Positions 40,292 through 48,636 of a stretch of DNA of 51,994 bases are shown piece by piece; the stretch's first letter is position 1; each line of letters begins with the position of its first letter. Position numbers and translations under genes: made by a program. The DNA is from Pseudonocardia xinjiangensis (lineage in GTDB: Bacteria > Actinomycetota > Actinomycetes > Mycobacteriales > Pseudonocardiaceae), in assembly GCF_012911925.1 (NCBI RefSeq), contig NZ_JAAXKY010000035.1, positions 1 through 51,994 of the forward strand, in the 5' to 3' direction. The notes beneath the pieces are model-generated. The model saw only the letters and a list, made by a program, of their open reading frames with translations. It did no database searches and was not told the DNA's origin.

Positions 40292-41722
40292 TCACGGCCG
40301 GGCGTCCGGCACCTGCCGGGCGGGGTCCAGGGCCGGGTGCATCCCCGCCGCGCGGGCGGCCCGGGTGATCCGGTCGTGCAGCGCGTCGTCGACGTCCGCC
40401 GCGAGCGGGCCGGTGCACCGCCCGTCCTCGCTCACCAGCGCGCCGCCCACGTACACCTGCTTCAGGTTGCGCAGCCCGCACGCCATCACGTACGTGGCGT
40501 AGACGTCCCAGACCGGACCCGTGCCGGGCGCGCGGTGGTCGACGACCACGAAGTCGGCGAACTTGCCGATCTCCAGGCTCCCGACCCGGTCGGCCACGCC
40601 GAGCACCTCGGCCGAGCCCAGCGTGTGCATCCGCAGCACCTCCCTCGGCATAAGCACGGAAGCATCGGTGTGCAGCGCGCGCATCGTGTACATGCCCAGG
40701 CGCATGTTGCCGAACGGGTCGGACTGGTCCGTGCACGACTGGTCGTCGAGCCCCATGCCGATCCGCATCCCGGCGCGGGCGAACCGCACGACGTCGGCGA
40801 TGCCGGATCCCAGCCGGCCGTTCGAGGTCGCCTGCCAGACCATCCCGCAACCCGCCTCGGCCGCCGCCGTCACCATCTCGTCGGTGGGATGCACGAAGTG
40901 GCCGAGCAGGAGGGCGGGCCCGAGCACCCCGGCGTCGGTGTACCAGGCGAACTTCGCGCGCTGGACCTCGACGTCCTGTGCGGTCTCGAGGAAGTGTGAC
41001 TGGTTGCCGATCCCGTGCTCCCGCATCACCTGGGCCTCGATCTCGGCGGTGCGGGGTGACGCCGCCCACTGGACGGCACCGAAGACCGAGGCCCCGAGGT
41101 GCTGGTCGGCGGGGGTGCGCTCCGCGCAGGCCGCGACCATGTCCGCGAAGGTCCCGAGCACCTGGGGCTCGGGCGCGGCCTCGTCGTCGAGCCGGATCGC
41201 GGTCATCACGCGGAGCCCGGTGTCGGCCGCCCCGTCGAACTGGCGGGTGAGGTACTCGGGCGGGTGCACGGTGCCCACGGTGCTCCGCGCGGTGGCCGGG
41301 TCGAAGACCCAGCTCACCCGGGACTGGGTGAAGTTGTAGGCGCTCGTGATGCCGCACGCGAGGAAGTCCAGCGCCCCGTGCACCGTCGACCAGTACATCG
41401 CCTCGGCGTCCGCGTGCCGGAAGACCTCCGACATCGCCTGCAGCCAGGGGTAGAGCGTGGAACCCGGGGCGATCCCGCGCAGGCCAGAGGTGAACAGGTG
41501 CGAGTGCGCGGAGACGAACCCCGGGGCGACGATCGTGCCGCCGGCGTCCACCACCGTGGCGGCGGGGCCGTCGGCGGCCTCCGGGGGCGGGCTGCCCGGC
41601 CCGATCCCGCTGATCCGGCCGGACTCGTCGACGCGCATCCAGCCGACGAACCAGTCGGGGGCACCCGGCGCGGCATCGGCCATCGGCAGGAGGACGGCGT
41701 TGACGAGAGTGAGAGCGGGCAT
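40292..41722 (-). CDS. Amidohydrolase-superfamily deaminase (guanine/cytosine deaminase, TrzA-like)
   Basis: 476 residues from ATG at 41722. Metal site: IVAPGFVSAHSHLFTSGLRG (HxH), QSHFLETAQD, LLGHFVHPTDEM (His) and GMGLDDQSCTDQSD (Asp), plus the C-terminal GSLEIGKFADFVVVDH of the composite beta-sandwich. The family hydrolyses C-N bonds in purines, pyrimidines, triazines and similar rings. The gene begins eight bases after the nucleotidyltransferase stop on the same strand, so it could be the last gene of the conservon-linked cluster, although a separate role is possible. It is convergent with the HAD gene. Confidence 0.86.
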   Translation of the reverse strand: MPALTLVNAVLLPMADAAPGAPDWFVGWMRVDESGRISGIGPGSPPPEAADGPAATVVDAGGTIVAPGFVSAHSHLFTSGLRGIAPGSTLYPWLQAMSEVFRHADAEAMYWSTVHGALDFLACGITSAYNFTQSRVSWVFDPATARSTVGTVHPPEYLTRQFDGAADTGLRVMTAIRLDDEAAPEPQVLGTFADMVAACAERTPADQHLGASVFGAVQWAASPRTAEIEAQVMREHGIGNQSHFLETAQDVEVQRAKFAWYTDAGVLGPALLLGHFVHPTDEMVTAAAEAGCGMVWQATSNGRLGSGIADVVRFARAGMRIGMGLDDQSCTDQSDPFGNMRLGMYTMRALHTDASVLMPREVLRMHTLGSAEVLGVADRVGSLEIGKFADFVVVDHRAPGTGPVWDVYATYVMACGLRNLKQVYVGGALVSEDGRCTGPLAADVDDALHDRITRAARAAGMHPALDPARQVPDARP

Positions 41723-41730
41723 GCCTCCCA

Positions 41731-42588
41731 TCATCCGGTGGCAGGTCGGGCGGCTCCTCCACCGAATTGTCCAAGACATTGGTGCCAGCGCGTGAAGGCG
41801 CTGATGATGCTCGTTGGAGCATTGGCTCGGCGCAGCCAGCGTGTTTGGTCGCTGATGTAGTGCTGATAGAGCGGGATCAAGCCGGCGGCCAGCTCGAGGG
41901 CGACCTGCTCCGGGTTCAGTGGATCTCCAGCCCGAACGCGCGCGGCGAGACGGACCAGAGACGCTGCGGTGGGCTCCGGTTGGGCCAGGTACCAGTCGAT
42001 GGCCTCGGCGTTCGTGGCGGCGCGCCCGCCGGCCCTCATACCGGTGTAGAGGAAGCGGACCGGGAACAGCACGGCCTTGGTGAACCACACCGGATCGGTC
42101 AGGAGGCGGCGGGGGTGCCGGAACTCCGCCGTCACCTCGTCGGTCGCGAGGACGTCGACGGCGAACCGGGCGCTGTCCAGCAGCAGCTCGTCTGTGGCCG
42201 GGCGGGCCACCTGCCGGGTGATACCGCGACCGAGCAGAAGTACGCCGTGGTCGGCCAGCTCCAGGCGGTCGAGTGCGGGGAAACGTCCGTCGTCGTGCCC
42301 GGCGCGCAGGGCAGGAAGTGAGCTCCAGAAGACCGACAGTTTGCGGTACAGGCCGCCCTGCCCGCGCAGGGTCTCCCCCGTGGTCGCGACGATGTCGTGA
42401 TCGCCGGCGCGGGTGTCGGTGAGGATGAGGGCAAGGTCGATGTCGCTGACGGCGGGGGCGTAGCCGCCGTAGGCGAGGCTGCCCAGGAGGTAGGCGGCGA
42501 CCAGGCGGTCGGCGAACGCGTCCTGGTAGGCGTGGGTGCATTCGTCGGCGACGGCGCGGGCAGCGGTGGTGGGGTCGGTCGTGGTCAT
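41731..42588 (-). CDS. Nucleotidyltransferase-domain protein (minimal NTase / ANT-like)
   Basis: 285 residues from ATG at 42588. The polymerase-beta-type site is LLGSLAYGGYAPAVSDIDLALI: Gly-Ser, then Asp-x-Asp, with the third acid probably in FPALDRLELAD. A helical C-terminal domain follows (FTKAVLFPVRFLYTGM, LIPLYQHYISDQTRWL), as in aminoglycoside adenylyltransferases and tRNA-nucleotidyltransferase-like resistance enzymes. It transfers a nucleotide onto a hydroxyl or similar group. Its start overlaps the diiron-protein stop in ATGA, so it is part of the same operon. Possible roles: modifying a pathway product or self-protection, unresolved. Confidence 0.85.
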   Translation of the reverse strand: MTTTDPTTAARAVADECTHAYQDAFADRLVAAYLLGSLAYGGYAPAVSDIDLALILTDTRAGDHDIVATTGETLRGQGGLYRKLSVFWSSLPALRAGHDDGRFPALDRLELADHGVLLLGRGITRQVARPATDELLLDSARFAVDVLATDEVTAEFRHPRRLLTDPVWFTKAVLFPVRFLYTGMRAGGRAATNAEAIDWYLAQPEPTAASLVRLAARVRAGDPLNPEQVALELAAGLIPLYQHYISDQTRWLRRANAPTSIISAFTRWHQCLGQFGGGAARPATG

Positions 42589-43220
42589 GCGGTGGCTGCG
42601 GCGGTGTCTCGTCGGGCTCGCTCGGCGATGCGGTCGGAGACGACGGTGATGACCTGCCACGCCCGGTCCAGCACGGTGATGAGGGCCTCAACAGTCCAGT
42701 CGGTGCGCTCCCGCAGGACCCGGTAGCCCATCTCGAGGTGCTCGGTGTCAGCTTCGTCGTGCAGGGCGAAGTAGGGGTCACCGGGGAAAGCGCGGCAGCC
42801 CGCCTGGCTCAGGACGAGGCTCCCCGATTCGAGAGCGAGGTGGGCGAGGGCCGCGCGCTGGACCCCGGGGAGCGTGGCGAGCTGGTCGACGAACCATGAT
42901 GCGCCCGCTTCGATGACGGGGTCCCAGACGAGCCGCTGGTCGCTCGCGCGGCTGCGGGCCAGGATGGCGTCGTGCCCGATCTCCTCCTGCTGGTGCTGCA
43001 GCGCGAGGGTGCGCAGGTCCGGGTCGGTCTCGAAGGTGACCCGCGCGCTGATCATGCGCTGGAAGGCGTTCGACCAGGGCTGCAGGTAGGTCAGGACTGC
43101 CTTCTTCGTTGCTTCGGCGGTGCCCTCATCGACCAGTAAGCGGATCAGGGCCGACTGCTCGTATTCCCGGTGCCTATCCCCGTTGTAGCGGGCGATCCAC
43201 GCCACGTCCTGCTGGCTCAT
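42585..43220 (-). CDS. Haem-oxygenase-like diiron protein (TenA/PqqC/CADD-like, HDO family)
   Basis: 211 residues from ATG at 43220. The helical bundle carries a complete diiron ligand set: Glu80-x2-His83 in HQQEEIGHDAIL, Glu131 in LALESGSLV, and His154-x3-Asp158-x2-His161 in YFALHDEADTEHLEMG. This is the pattern of haem-oxygenase-like diiron oxidases (UndA, CADD, SznF), which perform decarboxylation, alkene formation, N-oxygenation or C-C cleavage with O2. PqqC and TenA lack these ligands. The gene overlaps the prenyltransferase by 47 bases and the nucleotidyltransferase by four, so the three are made together. Confidence 0.88.
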   Translation of the reverse strand: MSQQDVAWIARYNGDRHREYEQSALIRLLVDEGTAEATKKAVLTYLQPWSNAFQRMISARVTFETDPDLRTLALQHQQEEIGHDAILARSRASDQRLVWDPVIEAGASWFVDQLATLPGVQRAALAHLALESGSLVLSQAGCRAFPGDPYFALHDEADTEHLEMGYRVLRERTDWTVEALITVLDRAWQVITVVSDRIAERARRDTAAATA

Positions 43221-44466
43221 CGTCGGCTCCTTCCGATGGCGCTGATTCCTGGTCCCGCACATGCGCAACAGCGAGGCGGGGCGGCGGTGCGAGTCGGTCG
43301 TAGACGGGAAACCGGAAGTACGTGGTGATGTCCCCGCGCCGGCCCGCGGCGCGGTAGCTGACCAGGGCCAGGAAGCCCCGGCTGTCCTCCAGCGGCCCGG
43401 GCGCCACAGCGGTGGCGAGGGCATGCAACGGGGCCGGGTCGACGCCCTCGCGGCGCAACAGCTCCGCAGCCCGGTCCACGGCCTGCCGGTCGCTCGCCGC
43501 CAGGTCGCCCAGCCGCAGGTAGGTGGTGCTCTCGGCCGCCCGGTCGAGGCCGGGGCGGAACGCCAGGCAGCTCAGCGCCGCCTCCCCCGCATCAGGGCCG
43601 TCGGCGGTCAACGTCCGATAGGCCGCCAGCGCGCCGTCGACGTCGTGGCGAGCCGCTACCGAAGCGATGCGGTTCATCTCGCCGATGTCGGCACCGTGGT
43701 TGCGGTAGTAGATCTTGACACGGGCGTCGATCTCGTCGGTCTCGTCGATGGCGAAGAACTCGATCTCCCGCCGGCCCGGGACACCCTCGACGCGCCGGCG
43801 GGCGTCGTCCCACGCGGCGGCCATCCCGAGTCGGTCCATGGCCTCATCCACCGCGGCGTAGCGGTCTGAGGGCGGCCAGGCGTACAGCCCCAGGTAGGTC
43901 TTGTGGACCACGCGCGAGGGCGGACGCCAGGCGAGCGAGCGCCACAGCGGCGCCGACGATGGCCGACCGGCCCGCGGCGTGAAGATCTCACGAATTTCCC
44001 TGGACCGACGGGTGACCGTTCTCCCGGCCCCCGTCAGCGAACTGAGGTCGCGGCCCTCACCCAAGGTGTCGAACAGCAGGCGCAACTCCGGATAACGCCC
44101 GGACCAGTTCGCCGACATTTCAGCCGGGAACCCGTCGTCAGCCACATAGGATGGCCGACCGGGCGTCATTCCGATCCGCTGACCCGCCCATTCGGGAAGC
44201 GCAGCGCGCAGCATGGATATTGTCCGGCCAACCTCGTCGCCCGGAACGCTGAGCGCGTGACCCGCCGTGGACCACAGTCCGCAGAGAAACTCTTCGAATG
44301 ATTGCCCATATGCGGGAAACAGTTTCTCCCGATACCCCGGTGAGTGGCAGGCCACCCACCGACGGTACCTTCGGGTACACGCTCCGCTACAGAGATGTAG
44401 CCCGAGTGGCCCAATCTGCTCTGCCGTACGGGTGGTATGACTTGCATGATCGCCCCATAGGGTCAC
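43174..44466 (-). CDS. DMATS-like (ABBA fold) aromatic prenyltransferase
   Basis: 430 residues from GTG at 44466. Recognisable DMATS signatures: VADDGFPAEMSANWSGRYPE (the DD-P-E-S segment that binds the aromatic substrate), then beta strands with basic/aromatic pairs, KTYLGLYAW, ARVKIYYRNHG, TTYLRLGDLA and ITTYFRFPVYDRL, whose Lys/Arg/Tyr residues hold the prenyl diphosphate. It should transfer a dimethylallyl or longer group to an indole or other aromatic, often tryptophan. The first 40 codons have lower GC at third positions than neighbours, and the start is uncertain: GTG 44466 is seven bases past the cvnD stop; GTG 44355 is an alternative. Its 3' end overlaps the diiron gene by 47 bases. 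Confidence 0.78.
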   Translation of the reverse strand: MTLWGDHASHTTRTAEQIGPLGLHLCSGACTRRYRRWVACHSPGYREKLFPAYGQSFEEFLCGLWSTAGHALSVPGDEVGRTISMLRAALPEWAGQRIGMTPGRPSYVADDGFPAEMSANWSGRYPELRLLFDTLGEGRDLSSLTGAGRTVTRRSREIREIFTPRAGRPSSAPLWRSLAWRPPSRVVHKTYLGLYAWPPSDRYAAVDEAMDRLGMAAAWDDARRRVEGVPGRREIEFFAIDETDEIDARVKIYYRNHGADIGEMNRIASVAARHDVDGALAAYRTLTADGPDAGEAALSCLAFRPGLDRAAESTTYLRLGDLAASDRQAVDRAAELLRREGVDPAPLHALATAVAPGPLEDSRGFLALVSYRAAGRRGDITTYFRFPVYDRLAPPPRLAVAHVRDQESAPSEGADDEPAGRGVDRPLQRG

Positions 44467-44473
44467 ATAGGGG

Positions 44474-45067
44474 TCAGACCGAGGCCGGCAGTGCCGTCGC
44501 CATCGCGTGCTTCACCAGCCGGACCAGGGCGAGCTTGCTCGACTCGCGGTCACGGGCGTCGCCCAGCATGACCGGCACCCGATCGGGGATGGCCAGAGCC
44601 GCACGGATTTCCTCGACCGTGTAGCGGGGGGCGTTATCGAAACAGTTCACCGTGACGATGAAGGGAATCGCCCGGCGCTCGAAGAAGTCGATCGCCGCGA
44701 AACTGGTCTCCAAACGCCGGGTGTCGACGAGCACGATGGTCCCGATCGCGCCGCGCGCCAGGTCGTTCCACATGAACCAGAAACGCTCCTGGCCCGGGGT
44801 GCCGAACAGATACAGCACGTGCCGGCGCGAGATCGTGATCCGACCGAAGTCGAGCGCAACCGTCGTCGTGCGCTTCCGTTCGACACCGGTCAGGTCGTCG
44901 ATGCCCGCGCCGACCTCGGTGAGCACCTCCTCGGTGGTCAGCGGCGGGATTTCGCTGACCGAGCCGACCATGGTGGTCTTCCCGGTCCCGAACCCGCCGG
45001 CAATGACAATCTTGACCGGGGTGGGGACGGAGTCCATCCCTCGGTCGTCAGAGATTGATGAGGCCAT
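44474..45067 (-). CDS. cvnD: Conservon Ras-like GTPase CvnD
   Basis: 197 residues. G1 loop GGFGTGKTTMVGSVSEI, G3 region YLFGTPGQERFWFMW, G4-like VNCFD, in the MglA/Ras-like ATP/GTP-binding family found in conservons. It switches between GDP and GTP forms under control of CvnA/B. The start at 45067 overlaps the cvnC stop by 20 bases. The prenyltransferase begins only seven bases after its stop, tying the signalling complex to that gene. Confidence 0.94.
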   Translation of the reverse strand: MASSISDDRGMDSVPTPVKIVIAGGFGTGKTTMVGSVSEIPPLTTEEVLTEVGAGIDDLTGVERKRTTTVALDFGRITISRRHVLYLFGTPGQERFWFMWNDLARGAIGTIVLVDTRRLETSFAAIDFFERRAIPFIVTVNCFDNAPRYTVEEIRAALAIPDRVPVMLGDARDRESSKLALVRLVKHAMATALPASV

Positions 45068-45419
45068 CGAGAACCGCCTGGAGCGTGTCGAGGTCCGGCC
45101 GCTGCGCCGAACGGTTGGTGGGGGACCGCGTGATGACCAGACCGCGGTCGATCAGGTCGCCGCACAGCACCCGGACGACTCCGAGCGGAAGGTGCAGGTG
45201 AGCCGCGATCTCGGCGATGGACACCGGCGCGCGGCTCAGCCGCACCACCGCGAGGTGCTCCGGGCTCAGCCCGGTGGGTTCCCGCTCCGCTCGCAGGGCC
45301 ATCACCTGAGTGGACAGGTCGAGCTGCGCGGTGGCTGTCGGGGTCCGGCCGTTCGTGATCGTGTACGGCCGCACGAGGGGCCCCGCCGACTCGTCGTACC
45401 AGCCTTCGTCCCTGTTCAC
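45048..45419 (-). CDS. cvnC: Conservon DUF742 protein CvnC
   Basis: 123 residues. DUF742 pattern GPLVRPYTITNGRT, LSPEHLAVVRLSRAPVSIAE, HLHLPLGVVRVLCGDLIDRG and LDTLQAVLDGL; the middle is a winged-helix-like fold. In conservons it forms part of the complex with CvnA, CvnB and CvnD. Its start overlaps the cvnB stop by four bases. Confidence 0.94.
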   Translation of the reverse strand: MNRDEGWYDESAGPLVRPYTITNGRTPTATAQLDLSTQVMALRAEREPTGLSPEHLAVVRLSRAPVSIAEIAAHLHLPLGVVRVLCGDLIDRGLVITRSPTNRSAQRPDLDTLQAVLDGLINL

Positions 45420-45841
45420 GGGGCCTCCGAGAGCAGTTGCCCGGGGTTGCGCGGGGCAGCCGCGAGGTAGTCGCCGACCCGCTTGACCAGACGGTTCATC
45501 TCGTAGGCGACCGCCACGACGTCCACTCTGTCGTCCGCCAGCAGGGCGAGGCAGGCCCCCCGCCCGGCCGCCAGGACGAACAGGTAGCCGCGCTCCATCT
45601 CGATCATGTTCTGCACCACATCGCCCCGGGAGAACTGGCGGCTGACTCCCTTGGCGAGGCTCTGCAGGCTGGAGGCGATGGCCGACAGCTGGTCGGAGTC
45701 ATCCTTGCTCACACCGGCGGACTTGCCGATCTGCAGCCCGTCGGCTGACAGCACGACGGCGCTCAGGGCGCCGACGACGCTATTCACGACATCGTCGAGC
45801 AGCCAGCTGAGGTCTGACGTGACGTTCCCATGCCCGTTCAT
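45416..45841 (-). CDS. cvnB: Conservon Roadblock/LC7 protein CvnB
   Basis: 141 residues. Roadblock fold: DLSWLLDDVVNSVVGALSAV, VVLSADGLQIGKSAGVSKDD, LQSLAKGVSRQFSRGDVVQ and GYLFVLAAGRGACLALLADD. MglB-like; in conservons it works as a regulator (GAP-like) of the CvnD GTPase. Start ATG at 45841, 28 bases after cvnA. Confidence 0.95.
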   Translation of the reverse strand: MNGHGNVTSDLSWLLDDVVNSVVGALSAVVLSADGLQIGKSAGVSKDDSDQLSAIASSLQSLAKGVSRQFSRGDVVQNMIEMERGYLFVLAAGRGACLALLADDRVDVVAVAYEMNRLVKRVGDYLAAAPRNPGQLLSEAP

Positions 45842-45869
45842 GCGATAACCTTTCCCGTAACGCTGCGCA

Positions 45870-48233
45870 CTACGAATCACCGGCGCTTTCACGCCCCAGA
45901 CGGGTGCCCCTGTAGAACGCCACCATGGTCTGCGCTGCCCTGTCCCCGGCTGGGGCCTCGCGCAGGCTGTCGTCGTCGGGCTCCTCCCTGAGCTCGGCGG
46001 CAAGGTGGTGCTGAGGCATCCGCTGCGGCAAAGGCGGCCGATCGTCACCTCGCTCGGCCGGCGGCGGCGCAGAACCGACCGCACGCCTCGGCTCCGGACC
46101 TGCGGCAGGTGCCACGCCAGGCGTGGAATCGCCCGCGGTCAAGGCCGGCGCTGGGTGCGGCCTGGGCCGGGGGCGCGCCGGTGCCGCATGCGGCCTGGGC
46201 TGGGAGCTCGCCGGGGCCCTCTGCACGATCACCGGATCCGTGCGCGGCGCGGAATCGGCGTCGTCGGGCCGGTCCGCATCCTCACTGTCCACCAGGTGCT
46301 CCGAAGGGATGAGCACGGTGGCCCGCAGGCCGCCGTACCGAGACGGGTCGAAGGTGACGCTGACGCGCAGCTTGGCCGCCAGCCGCGCGACCACGAACAG
46401 GCCCAAGCTGGAGTCGGCCCGCAGCGCCATCGCGTCGAACTCCGGCGCCGTGGCCATCATCAGGTTGGCCTGCTGACGCACGTCGTCTTTCATGCCGAGC
46501 CCCTGATCCGACACGTCGACCACGACCCCGCGGGCGACGAGACGGCCGGTAACCTCGACCGGAGAGTTGTGCGGCGAGAACGAGGTGGCGTTGTCGACCA
46601 ACTCGGCGATCATGTGCACGAGGTCGGCCACCACGCCCCCGACGACCGCGATGTCCGGGACCTGCTCGACCTGGACCCGTGCGTACTCCTCGGTCTCCGA
46701 CACCGCGGCGCGCAGCACCTCCATCAGCGCGACCGGCTTGCGCCAGCGCCGACCCGGCTGCTTCCCACCCAGGATGATCAGGTTCTCCGTGGTGCGCCGC
46801 GCTCGGGTGGCCAGGTGGTCGAGCTGGTACAGCGCCGCGAGCTGGGTGGAGTTCTCCTCCCTGCGCTCCAACTCGTCGAGCTGCTGCAGCATCCGGTGGA
46901 TCAGCACCTGGCTGCGCTGCGCGATGCCCAGGAACACGGAGCTCAACCCGCTGCGCGCTTTCGCCTCGCCCATGGCGGCCGTGACCGCGGTCCGCTGCGC
47001 GATGTTGAACGCGTCGGCAACCTGGCCGATCTCGTCGCGACCGTGGTCGAGCTGGGGAAGTTCGGTCTGCAGCTCGACGGGTTCGCCCTTCTGCAGGCGG
47101 GCCACGATGCTGGGCAGCCGGGTGTTGGCCAGGTCGAGCGCGTCACTGCGCAGCCCGGCCAGGCGGGTCATCAGCGCACGGTCGACAAGCGAACGCGACA
47201 CCCGCACAGCGACGATGATCGAGACGAGCGATGCGAGCAGCGCAAGGATGCTGCCGATGATCGCGTTGCGCAGTTGCGCATCTCCAGCGGCGAGCGCAGC
47301 CGCGGAGACCCTGTCGGCCTGATCGACCGCGATGTCGTTGAGACCTCCGGCGACGTCGTCGGTGATGCGCTTCCAGTCAGCTTCGGTCACCGGCACCTCG
47401 GCGCGCCCGGCGGCCGACCACGGGCCGTGCCGCAGGATCGCATCCTCCGCGCCGGCCAGCTGCTGCCAGCTCGCGCTGGTGGTCAAGGCCTCGAGCTTGA
47501 CGCGGACCGCGGGATCCAGGAACGGCGCGATCTGGGTCAGCTGGGTGCGGTAGTAGCCGGACTGCTGGGTGAATCGCACGAAGGAGTCCGGGGTCAACGT
47601 CCCGGACGCGAACGCCGCCGCCACGAGCGAACTTTCCCGCGACATCATCTCCGTGGCGCGGAAGACCGAGGTCGCGGTGACACCGCCCAGCGCGGCCTGG
47701 GCATCAGGTACCACCCGGGCCTGGGTGTCGAACAGGTTCGCCGCCGCGTCCAGCACACCGTCGTAGTAGGTGCTCACCTGTGTCTGGTCGATACTGCGCA
47801 GGATGATCTGCGAGCGCAGCACCGGCAGCTGCTCGAACTGACCCCGCAATGCGGTGACCTGGCTCGCGATCTCTTCGGGCGCACTGGAGATCGTGGCGTC
47901 GAAAGCGGCCTCGAGCGCCGCGAGGCGCTCGTCGGTCACTCGCTGCGCAGCGGGCAGCTGCGACTGCACCGGTGCAGGATTGTCGAGGTACTGCAGGGCG
48001 AGCTGCCGTTCCTCCTGAAGGGCGGCCAGCGCGGCGACGGCAGGGATCGACACCTCACGCACCGACGCCGCGACCGCGCGGACGTAGAAGCCGGTGATGA
48101 AGAAGTACGAGGAGACCACACCCAAGAGCACCAACAGCGTGAGGCTGGGGATGAGGACGGTCCTGGTCAGCCTCTGCCGGATCGACTTGTCGTACGGCCT
48201 GCCGGACTCGCCCTTGTCCTTTTCTGCTTGCAC
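45870..48233 (-). CDS. cvnA: Conservon sensor histidine kinase CvnA (nitrate/nitrite-sensing-like)
   Basis: 787 residues. Membrane helix at about 26-46 (VLIPSLTLLVLLGVVSSYFF), a long extracytoplasmic NIT-like helical sensor (about 55-310), second helix at about 318-340 (IIGSILALLASLVSIIVAV), HAMP, a DHp-like segment YQLDHLATRARRTTENLIIL and an intact ATPase: N box ELVDNATSFSPH, G1 DVSDQGLGM, G2 SLGLFVVARLAAK. A Pro/Ala-rich tail follows. Unlike the orphan pseudokinase at 14111, the ATP-binding motifs are complete. First gene of the conservon operon; 403 bases of upstream sequence precede it. Confidence 0.95.
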   Translation of the reverse strand: MQAEKDKGESGRPYDKSIRQRLTRTVLIPSLTLLVLLGVVSSYFFITGFYVRAVAASVREVSIPAVAALAALQEERQLALQYLDNPAPVQSQLPAAQRVTDERLAALEAAFDATISSAPEEIASQVTALRGQFEQLPVLRSQIILRSIDQTQVSTYYDGVLDAAANLFDTQARVVPDAQAALGGVTATSVFRATEMMSRESSLVAAAFASGTLTPDSFVRFTQQSGYYRTQLTQIAPFLDPAVRVKLEALTTSASWQQLAGAEDAILRHGPWSAAGRAEVPVTEADWKRITDDVAGGLNDIAVDQADRVSAAALAAGDAQLRNAIIGSILALLASLVSIIVAVRVSRSLVDRALMTRLAGLRSDALDLANTRLPSIVARLQKGEPVELQTELPQLDHGRDEIGQVADAFNIAQRTAVTAAMGEAKARSGLSSVFLGIAQRSQVLIHRMLQQLDELERREENSTQLAALYQLDHLATRARRTTENLIILGGKQPGRRWRKPVALMEVLRAAVSETEEYARVQVEQVPDIAVVGGVVADLVHMIAELVDNATSFSPHNSPVEVTGRLVARGVVVDVSDQGLGMKDDVRQQANLMMATAPEFDAMALRADSSLGLFVVARLAAKLRVSVTFDPSRYGGLRATVLIPSEHLVDSEDADRPDDADSAPRTDPVIVQRAPASSQPRPHAAPARPRPRPHPAPALTAGDSTPGVAPAAGPEPRRAVGSAPPPAERGDDRPPLPQRMPQHHLAAELREEPDDDSLREAPAGDRAAQTMVAFYRGTRLGRESAGDS

Positions 48234-48636
48234 AGTTCACGAACTCCTGAGGGACAGTCGGTCGGGGGAAAGTAGGGAACCGGCGGAGGAGGCAGACACG
48301 ACGATCCCGGTTGTCAGCAGCGCTGGCGACGAAATCCGGCATGTACGAGCGAGGACGGTCGGTGTCCTGCCGGGACAGCCGGAACGGAGCCCGGGTGGTT
48401 CGGCCGCGGGCGCTGTGCGCCGTCCGCAACCAGTCCCAGCCATACCCCTCCGCCCCCTGTGCGACAGGCCGCGATCTTGTCAGCCGGCGGCATCCTTCAT
48501 GATCTTGTCAGGCCGGTGGCGACCTCCTTGAGACGGGTGCCACAGTGCCAAGACGCGGTTGCCCTCCCGGCGCCGGTGCGCGCCCGTCCCGGTGGGGCGC
48601 ACCCGCTCACCGTCTCGTCGGTGTCCCGGGTGACGG
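48234..48636. other. Intergenic region upstream of cvnA, with direct repeats and a hairpin
   Basis: No gene is supported in these 403 bases. The segment contains the promoter region of the conservon operon (transcribed leftwards), a direct repeat GATCTTGTCAG...CCGG (copies at 48473-48490 and 48501-48519, 28 bases apart), and a possible hairpin GGTGCGC (48575-48581) with GCGCACC (48597-48603) downstream of the creatininase stop, a plausible terminator of the right-hand operon. Confidence 0.5.

Noticed and set aside
44166..44447. Possible frameshifted N-terminus of the prenyltransferase in another frame
   Set aside because: The alternative frame gives a sequence without DMATS features, while the chosen frame continues smoothly into the DD-P-E-S segment.
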